Source: JABMMZ01 sp044373665
Lineage (GTDB): Bacteria; Bacteroidota; Bacteroidia; NS11-12g; UBA955
Reading direction: 5' to 3'
Assembly (NCBI GenBank): GCA_044373665.1
Contig: JBIPNH010000009.1
Span: forward strand, 1-42,177
DNA: 42,177 nt
Part shown: positions 33,543 through 39,782 of the stretch, in pieces
Layout: every line of letters starts with the position of its first letter
Position numbering within the stretch: the stretch's first letter is position 1
Notes under the pieces: model-generated
The model's database searches: none
What the model was told of the DNA's origin: nothing
What the model saw: only the letters and a program-made list of their open reading frames with translations
Translations under genes and position numbers: made by a program

Positions 33543-34802
33543 ATGAAGTCGTTTTTTTTCTTGTTAGCTTTTGGCTCAGTAAATTTGTTTGGTCAAGTGC
33601 AAATAAATCAACAATTTAAAGGAGGTAATGAGCCTTCCTTAGTCATAAATCCTAAGAATAATGCTGAAATTGTTTTGGCATTCAACACAAATAATGTTTT
33701 TAAAAGTAAAGATACAGGTAAAACATTTCAAAGGATAAAAGTAAGTTCTAAGTTTGGTTTTTATGGTGACCCTGTTTTAGTAAATGGTGTGAATGATGAT
33801 GTCTATTTAGTTCATTTAGCAAAAAATGATAAATTAAAATGGCCTGAATCTTTTGATAGAATTGTGTTTCAATCTTTTGATTACAACTCTAAAGTCGTTA
33901 AAAAAAGTGTTGGAATTGGTTATCAATTAGGAAAAATGCAGGACAAACCTTGGCTCTTTGTTCAAAACAATACAAGTAAAAGGAATTATTCAACATTACA
34001 TTTAACATGGACCTGTTTTGATAAATATGACAGTCGTTCTCCCCAAGATTCAACACGTATTTTGCACGCCTATTCTACCGATAATGGGGCGCATTTTTCA
34101 ACGCCACAAGTGATAAGCAAAGTCAATGGGATTGCGGTTGACGGTGATTCAGCAATGGAAGGAGCAACTGTGGCTATGGACAAAATTAATGGTCATCTTT
34201 ATTGCCTCTGGAGTGGCAAGAGTCAATTGTGGATGGCCCAATCTAAAGATGGGATAAAATGGGAACTGCCTTACACTGTTAGCGAACATATTAATGGGTG
34301 GAACATTACTGCCCCAGGATTTTGGAGAGCTAACGGAATGCCTTTTTTAGTAGCACTCGATAGTCATTTAGTAGCAGTGTGGGCTTCCGAGTTTAATGGA
34401 ATTTCCAAAGTTAATTATTTGTACTACAATGTTCGAAATCAAACTTGGAGTGATATTAAAACGATAGAGGTAGAAGAAGGGGTTAGTTCATTTATGCCAT
34501 TTATTCAAACCATGAATAACAATGCCTATTTGGTGTTTTATGGGGTAGGAAAAAGGGATGTATCGACATGGCAATCGGAAGTTTCTGTGTACGCAGCTAA
34601 AATTAATGAGTTAAATATTGACCAAAAAGTGCTTGCCAATAAAGTAGAAGGGACAAGTTTTAAATCAAAAAACAGTTTTTTGGGCGATTACATCGCTTTG
34701 GGGCTTTTTAACCAATCAGACAAAGAGGAGGGACTCATTGCTTTTACGACCTTAATCAATCAAAAACAGACTTCTATAGCCACCGTAAAAATAAAGTTTT
34801 AG
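33543..34802 (+). CDS. Exported sialidase-fold (BNR/Asp-box) protein
   Basis: The 419-aa protein has a signal peptide (MKSFFFLLAFGSVNLFGQ, about 1-18). Asp-box-like turns recur: SKDTGKTFQ (about 57-65), STDNGAHFS and SKDGIKWE, typical of six-bladed beta-propellers of the sialidase superfamily. EPSLVINPKNNAEIVLAFN near the N-terminus also fits these. The arginine triad of true sialidases could not be made out, so a non-enzymatic or other glycan role is possible. It has no T9SS sorting domain. It ends 65 nt before the ppiD-like gene. Confidence 0.78.
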   Translation: MKSFFFLLAFGSVNLFGQVQINQQFKGGNEPSLVINPKNNAEIVLAFNTNNVFKSKDTGKTFQRIKVSSKFGFYGDPVLVNGVNDDVYLVHLAKNDKLKWPESFDRIVFQSFDYNSKVVKKSVGIGYQLGKMQDKPWLFVQNNTSKRNYSTLHLTWTCFDKYDSRSPQDSTRILHAYSTDNGAHFSTPQVISKVNGIAVDGDSAMEGATVAMDKINGHLYCLWSGKSQLWMAQSKDGIKWELPYTVSEHINGWNITAPGFWRANGMPFLVALDSHLVAVWASEFNGISKVNYLYYNVRNQTWSDIKTIEVEEGVSSFMPFIQTMNNNAYLVFYGVGKRDVSTWQSEVSVYAAKINELNIDQKVLANKVEGTSFKSKNSFLGDYIALGLFNQSDKEEGLIAFTTLINQKQTSIATVKIKF

Positions 34803-34818
34803 TTTTTTAATCATTTGA

Positions 34819-34850
34819 TTTGATTTTTAGCGTATAAAAGTATTATTTTG
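34819..34850 (+). promoter_or_regulatory. Promoter of the PpiD-like gene
   Basis: TTTG (34819-34822), a 20-nt spacer and TTATTTTG (34843-34850, one mismatch from TAnnTTTG). The ATG is 17 nt downstream. Confidence 0.5.
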
Positions 34851-34867
34851 CAAAACTTTTAAAAAAT

Positions 34868-36961
34868 ATGGCTGTAATTAATAAATTAAGAAATTCTAAA
34901 TGGGTTTTGATTGTAATCTTAGTTTCCCTTTTGATATTTGTATTAACAGATTTCTTTTCAGGAAATAACAATATTTCATCATCGCCGGAAACAGTTGGTG
35001 AAATAGACGGAACTGGAATTACCGTTCAGGAATTTGAAACGAAATACCGTGAAATTTTAGCTCAGTTTGAAGCAAATGGTCAGGCTATTAATGATGAATC
35101 GAAAGAACAAGCATCCATGTATGCATGGAATCAGTTCATCCAAGCTAACATTGTAGAAAAAGAGTATAACAAATTAGGTTTAGATGTTACTTTAGAAGAA
35201 TCTTCTATTTTGCTATATTCTGACAATGCACATCCAACTATTAAACAATATTTCAGTCAAGATGGTGTTTTTAATCCTTCTAACGTAATAAACTTCAGAA
35301 ATCAAGTGGCAGCCAAAGACCCAAAATCTATGGAGCAATTTGAAATGATTGTTAAACAAATCGTTTTAGAAACCAAGTCTAGAAAATATACTTCACTGAT
35401 TAGTAAATCAATGTTTGCTACTTCATTGGATGCTGAAGATGACTTCTTTGCAAGTTCAGCCGAAGCAAATGGAAAATCAATTACATTGAATTTTGGTAAT
35501 TTAGATGACAAAGATTTTAAAGTAACAGACGATGAGTTAAAATCATACTTAAAAAAGCATGCCTCTGAATTCAAACAAAAAGAAGGCAGAGATTTAGAAT
35601 ATGTAATGGTAAGTGTTTTGCCAACATTACAAGATACTTTGGCTATCAAACAAGAAGTTGAAGCATTAATTCCAACATTCAGAACTACAGACAATGATTC
35701 ATTGTACGTAGCTATTAATAGTTCAGAACCATTCGATCCTAATTTCCAATCAAGAGGTTCTTATGACAAATCAATTGAATCAAGATTGTTTTCTGCACCT
35801 AAAGATAGCATTATTGGGCCATTATACGCAAACGGTGTATACAGTTTGGTTAAGGTTTTAGAAACTAAAACAGATTCTGTGTTTTACATGTCTGCATTTA
35901 GAGCAGAAATATATGTGAAAGGCACAACCAAGCAAGATACCTTGGATGCGATTACAAAAGCAAAAAAATTAGCAGCTGATTCTAAATCATCTGCCAATCC
36001 TATGGCTTTCTTACAAGAGAAAAACTTTTCGGGTGAACTTGGTACCGTTACTGACATGGGTTGGTTTAGAGAAGGAACTCAACCTGTAGAATTTAATAAA
36101 GCCCTTAAAACATTGGCTTATGGTGATGCAACAGTTGTTCAAGCGCCTTATGGATTGTTTTTATTAAAATTGAATCAACCAAAATCAAACCAATTAATAA
36201 AAATTGCACAGGTAAAAAGAAAAATTGAACCATTGTCTTCAACTCAAGACAGTTTATACCAAGTGGTTTCTGATTTAAGAAACGAACTTGTGGGTAAAGA
36301 TGGCGAGTTTGATGTAATTACTAAAAAATTCAAATTGAATAAAGGAGTTGCTAATAATGTAAAAGCTACAGACAAAGCAATGACAGGTATTCCAGGTACA
36401 TCTGAAGTGGTTAGATGGTCATACAATGACAAGCGTGAAAATGGAGATTACTCAGATGTAATTGTAACGGACAATTTCTACATTGTTGCTCGTTTAGCGA
36501 AAATCAAAGAAGAAGGTACTGCCGACTTTGAAGAGGTTAAAGAAAAATTAACTAGACTTGTAATCGATGAGAAAAAAGCTGACAAATTAAAATCTCAAAT
36601 GAATGATGCAATTAAGTCTTCCAAAACGGTAGATGAAATTGCTGGTAAATTAAATACAATTGCTCACCCTATTAAATATTTATATTTCAATGCTGCAGCG
36701 GTTGAATTCACTGGTAATGATATGGCTTTAGTTGGTTATGTATTTGGATTAAATCCAAAAACCATAAGCAAACCAATTATTAGCAAAAATGGAGTTCATT
36801 TGTTTTTTGTTGATGAAATTAAAAAACCTGAATTGCCAACTTCACTGAAGTCAAGACAAGATATTTTATACATGCAGAAAAAACAACAAGCTTATTCATT
36901 GTCTTATGAAGCGCTGAAAAAAGCGGGTGATGTTGTTGACGAACGTTACAAATACTATTAA
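34868..36961 (+). CDS. ppiD: PpiD-like membrane-anchored peptidyl-prolyl isomerase/chaperone
   Basis: The 697-aa protein has one N-terminal transmembrane anchor (about 13-30), a SurA/PpiD N-domain (about 40-200: VGEIDGTGITVQEFETKYRE), and a central to C-terminal region with a parvulin-type PPIase domain (about 341-437, ending APYGLFLLKLNQ). Further helical chaperone sequence follows. It helps exported proteins fold at the periplasmic face of the inner membrane. Length is a little over the E. coli PpiD length (about 620). It sits 24 nt upstream of hpd but probably has its own promoter. Confidence 0.88.
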   Translation: MAVINKLRNSKWVLIVILVSLLIFVLTDFFSGNNNISSSPETVGEIDGTGITVQEFETKYREILAQFEANGQAINDESKEQASMYAWNQFIQANIVEKEYNKLGLDVTLEESSILLYSDNAHPTIKQYFSQDGVFNPSNVINFRNQVAAKDPKSMEQFEMIVKQIVLETKSRKYTSLISKSMFATSLDAEDDFFASSAEANGKSITLNFGNLDDKDFKVTDDELKSYLKKHASEFKQKEGRDLEYVMVSVLPTLQDTLAIKQEVEALIPTFRTTDNDSLYVAINSSEPFDPNFQSRGSYDKSIESRLFSAPKDSIIGPLYANGVYSLVKVLETKTDSVFYMSAFRAEIYVKGTTKQDTLDAITKAKKLAADSKSSANPMAFLQEKNFSGELGTVTDMGWFREGTQPVEFNKALKTLAYGDATVVQAPYGLFLLKLNQPKSNQLIKIAQVKRKIEPLSSTQDSLYQVVSDLRNELVGKDGEFDVITKKFKLNKGVANNVKATDKAMTGIPGTSEVVRWSYNDKRENGDYSDVIVTDNFYIVARLAKIKEEGTADFEEVKEKLTRLVIDEKKADKLKSQMNDAIKSSKTVDEIAGKLNTIAHPIKYLYFNAAAVEFTGNDMALVGYVFGLNPKTISKPIISKNGVHLFFVDEIKKPELPTSLKSRQDILYMQKKQQAYSLSYEALKKAGDVVDERYKYY

Positions 36962-36985
36962 TATTTTATCTAAATTCCTATTTTT

Positions 36986-38089
36986 ATGACAGACAATAAA
37001 GTTGATTTTTTACCTTTACACGGTACCGATTATATAGAATTATATGTTGGTAATGCCAAGCAAGCTGCTCACTTTTATAAGACAGCTTTTGGATTTCAAA
37101 GTTTAGCTTATGCCGGTCCTGAAACAGGAGTGAAAGACAGAGTTAGTTATGTGTTAATCCAAAATAAAATGAGATTAATGCTTACCACACCATTGCATTC
37201 TGATTCTCCAATTGCTTTGCACCATTTAAAACATGGAGACGGGGTTAAAACACTTGCTTTGATGGTAGATGATGCTTATGATGCTTTCAACCAAACAACT
37301 CAAAGAGGAGGAAAGCCATATATGGAACCTACAACGCTTAGTGATGAAAATGGCGAAGTGAAAATGAGCGGTATTCATACTTATGGTGAGGTAGTTCATT
37401 TATTTATCGAAAGAAAAAATTACAATGGCGTGTTTATGCCCGGTTTTAGAAAATGGGAAAGCACCTACAATCCAACAGAAACCGGATTGTTGTATGTTGA
37501 CCATTGTGTAGGAAACGTGGGTTGGAATCAAATGAACCCTTGGGTTAAGTTTTACGAAGATGTAATGGGTTTTAAAAATATCCTTTCATTCGACGACAAC
37601 GATATTTCCACTGAATATTCTGCGTTAATGAGTAAAGTAATGAGCAACGGAAATGGATTTGTTAAGTTCCCAATCAATGAACCTGCGGAAGGAAAAAGAA
37701 AATCTCAAGTTGAAGAATATTTGGAGTTTTATGAAGGCGAAGGAACCCAACATATTGCAATAGCCACTAATGATATTGTAAAAACAGTTAAAGAATTAAT
37801 GTCACGTGGTGTTGATTTTTTACAAGTGCCAACAAGTTATTACGATGATTTATTAGATCGCGTAGGACCAATCGAAGAAGATATTGAGCCATTAAAAGAA
37901 CTAGGTATTTTGGTAGACAGAGATGATGAGGGTTATTTACTTCAATTGTTTACTAAACCTGTTGAAGACCGACCGACCATGTTCTACGAAATCATTCAAA
38001 GAAAAGGCGCCAAATCCTTTGGTAAAGGAAACTTCAAAGCTTTGTTTGAAGCAATAGAAAGAGAACAAGCCAACCGAGGTAATTTATAA
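36986..38089 (+). CDS. hpd: 4-hydroxyphenylpyruvate dioxygenase
   Basis: The 367-aa Fe(II) enzyme turns 4-hydroxyphenylpyruvate into homogentisate in tyrosine breakdown. It has two vicinal-oxygen-chelate domains. The iron ligands fit H173 (LLYVDHCVGN), H256 (GTQHIAIAT) and E335 (MFYEIIQR). The C-terminal gate helix (GKGNFKALFEAIEREQANRG) is complete, and length is normal. A BtuF-like gene starts 10 nt after the stop. Other tyrosine-pathway genes (hmgA, fahA) are not in the window. Confidence 0.97.
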   Translation: MTDNKVDFLPLHGTDYIELYVGNAKQAAHFYKTAFGFQSLAYAGPETGVKDRVSYVLIQNKMRLMLTTPLHSDSPIALHHLKHGDGVKTLALMVDDAYDAFNQTTQRGGKPYMEPTTLSDENGEVKMSGIHTYGEVVHLFIERKNYNGVFMPGFRKWESTYNPTETGLLYVDHCVGNVGWNQMNPWVKFYEDVMGFKNILSFDDNDISTEYSALMSKVMSNGNGFVKFPINEPAEGKRKSQVEEYLEFYEGEGTQHIAIATNDIVKTVKELMSRGVDFLQVPTSYYDDLLDRVGPIEEDIEPLKELGILVDRDDEGYLLQLFTKPVEDRPTMFYEIIQRKGAKSFGKGNFKALFEAIEREQANRGNL

Positions 38090-38099
38090 GTCTAAAAAG

Positions 38100-38879
38100 A
38101 TGCTTAAAAAAGCATGGACAGATATGATGGGAAGAGTGGTTGAAATACCTCAATCTCCCCAAAGAATAATTTCACTAGTGCCATCGCAAACAGAATTGCT
38201 TTACGATTTGGGGTTGCAAAACCAAATTGTAGGTCAAACAGTATTTTGTATTCATCCTCAACAATATTTTTTAAATAGCACTAAAATTGGAGGAACCAAA
38301 AAAGTAAAATTTCAAGTAATTGACGACTTAAATCCCGATTTAATCATTGGCAATAAAGAAGAAAATACTTGGGAAATGATAGAACAACTTTCAAGTAAAT
38401 ATCCAGTTTGGTTAAGTGATATTTACACAATTGAGGATGCATGTTCTATGATAAATAAAATTGGTGAGATATGTAATGTGTCAGAAAAAGCGAATCTAAT
38501 TTCAGGACAAATACAACAATCTTTTAATCAAATAGCTCATCAAAATTTGGGATCTTGCTTGTATCTTATATGGAAAGACCCATACATGTCGGTTGGTCAA
38601 AATACCTTTATCAATCATGTTTTAGAAACTTTAGGATTTGCCAATGTTATTTCTAAATCAAGATATCCCGAATTAACAGTTGAAGAGATTGTAAACTTAA
38701 ATCCACAAACGATACTTCTTTCCTCCGAACCTTATCCATTTAAACAAAAACACATCGATCAACTTCAAGAAATATTGCCAATGGCAAATATTAAATTGAT
38801 AGATGGGGAAATGTTCAGTTGGTATGGAAGTCGGCTGAAATATTCTGTCGACTACTTCAAAGAACAATTTAATGTATAA
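38100..38879 (+). CDS. Helical-backbone metal receptor (BtuF-like binding protein) without signal peptide
   Basis: The 259-aa protein has the type III periplasmic-binding fold: PQRIISLVPSQTELLYDLGL (about 20-39), NPDLIIGNKEENTWEMIEQL (about 79-98), a long linker helix, and LNPQTILLSSEPYPFKQKHI in the second lobe. The family binds cobalamin or metal-siderophore complexes for ABC importers. Here no signal peptide or lipobox is present, and only 10 nt separate it from hpd, so no upstream start can add one. No BtuC/BtuD gene lies nearby. The ligand and location are therefore uncertain. Confidence 0.82.
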   Translation: MLKKAWTDMMGRVVEIPQSPQRIISLVPSQTELLYDLGLQNQIVGQTVFCIHPQQYFLNSTKIGGTKKVKFQVIDDLNPDLIIGNKEENTWEMIEQLSSKYPVWLSDIYTIEDACSMINKIGEICNVSEKANLISGQIQQSFNQIAHQNLGSCLYLIWKDPYMSVGQNTFINHVLETLGFANVISKSRYPELTVEEIVNLNPQTILLSSEPYPFKQKHIDQLQEILPMANIKLIDGEMFSWYGSRLKYSVDYFKEQFNV

Positions 38880-38919
38880 ATACAAGTAAGTTAAGCCATA
38901 AATCTTAAAAAAGAAGACT

Positions 38920-38927
38920 TATCTTTG
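38920..38927 (+). promoter_or_regulatory. -7 box of map
   Basis: TATCTTTG is an exact TAnnTTTG match that ends 8 nt before the ATG at 38936. The G is the first base of an in-frame GTG (38927) that could be mistaken for the start. Confidence 0.6.
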
Positions 38928-38935
38928 TGGCAATT

Positions 38936-39700
38936 ATGGCCATTATTATTAAATCACCTGAACAAATAGAGGGGATTCGCAAAAGCAGTCGTTTAGCCGC
39001 TGAGACGCTTAAATATTTAGAACAATTTATTAAACCAGGAATTAAAACCATTGAATTAGATAAACTCGCCGATGAATTTTTGCAAAAACATGGTGCCGTT
39101 GCAGCTACCAAAGGTTACAAAGGCTATAAACATGCAACTTGTATTTCTCCTAATGATGTTGTTTGCCACGGTGTGCCGAATGAATATGCATTAAAATTTG
39201 GTGACATTGTTAATGTCGATGTTACTGCCATTGTTGATGGTTATTATGGAGATACTTGTAGAATGTATGAAGTTGGGGAAGTTAACGATTATGCCAAAAA
39301 ATTAATGAAAGTAACCAATGAATGTTTGCATTTAGCAATGAAAGAGTGTTACCCAGGCAATTATTTAGGAAATATTGGTTATGCAATCAATGAACATGCT
39401 GTAAAGCACGGTTATTCTGTTGTTTACGAATTTTGTGGTCATGGCGTAGGTATTAAGTTTCATGAAGACCCACAAGTAGAACACAAAGCCAAAAAGAATT
39501 CAGGTCCTTTGTTAAGAGAGGGGATGACTTTCACCATAGAACCAATGATAAATGCAGGCAAGCCAAAGTGTAAAGTAGACCGTAAAGATGGATGGACAGC
39601 GAGAACCATTGATGGAAAACTTTCAGCGCAATACGAACATACCATTTTAATTACCAAAAATGGTTTTGAAGCATTAACCGATATCAACGGCGATTACTAG
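38936..39700 (+). CDS. map: Type I methionine aminopeptidase
   Basis: The 254-aa enzyme removes the initiator Met. The two-metal site is complete: D95, D106, H169 (CGHGVGIKFHE), E202 (TIEPM) and E234 (YEHTI). HATCISPNDVVCHGVP (about 66-81) is the substrate-side signature. Length matches E. coli Map (264). The ATG at 38936 was chosen because the in-frame GTG at 38927 lies in the predicted -7 box. It appears to be a single-gene unit that ends near a hairpin at 39718-39740. Confidence 0.96.
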   Translation: MAIIIKSPEQIEGIRKSSRLAAETLKYLEQFIKPGIKTIELDKLADEFLQKHGAVAATKGYKGYKHATCISPNDVVCHGVPNEYALKFGDIVNVDVTAIVDGYYGDTCRMYEVGEVNDYAKKLMKVTNECLHLAMKECYPGNYLGNIGYAINEHAVKHGYSVVYEFCGHGVGIKFHEDPQVEHKAKKNSGPLLREGMTFTIEPMINAGKPKCKVDRKDGWTARTIDGKLSAQYEHTILITKNGFEALTDINGDY

Positions 39701-39717
39701 GGTTTTTCCTTGTTTTG

Positions 39718-39748
39718 TGTGCCAAAATAATATTGGCACAACTTGTGC
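39718..39748. repeat. Two nested inverted repeats sharing one arm
   Basis: TGTGCCAA (39718-39725) pairs with TTGGCACA (39733-39740). The same GCACA bases also form the perfect palindrome GCACAA-C-TTGTGC (39736-39748). The two structures exclude each other. The site ends 22 nt before a -7-like TAATTTAG (39771-39778), where an activator or repressor would bind, and no U-tract follows. Confidence 0.7.
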
Positions 39749-39782
39749 AATAAATCTAATTATTCTAAGTTAATTTAGCAAC

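Noticed and set aside
39718..39740. Rho-independent terminator of map
   Set aside because: The stem is good but is followed by ACTTGTGC instead of a T-run, and its right arm is shared with another palindrome.
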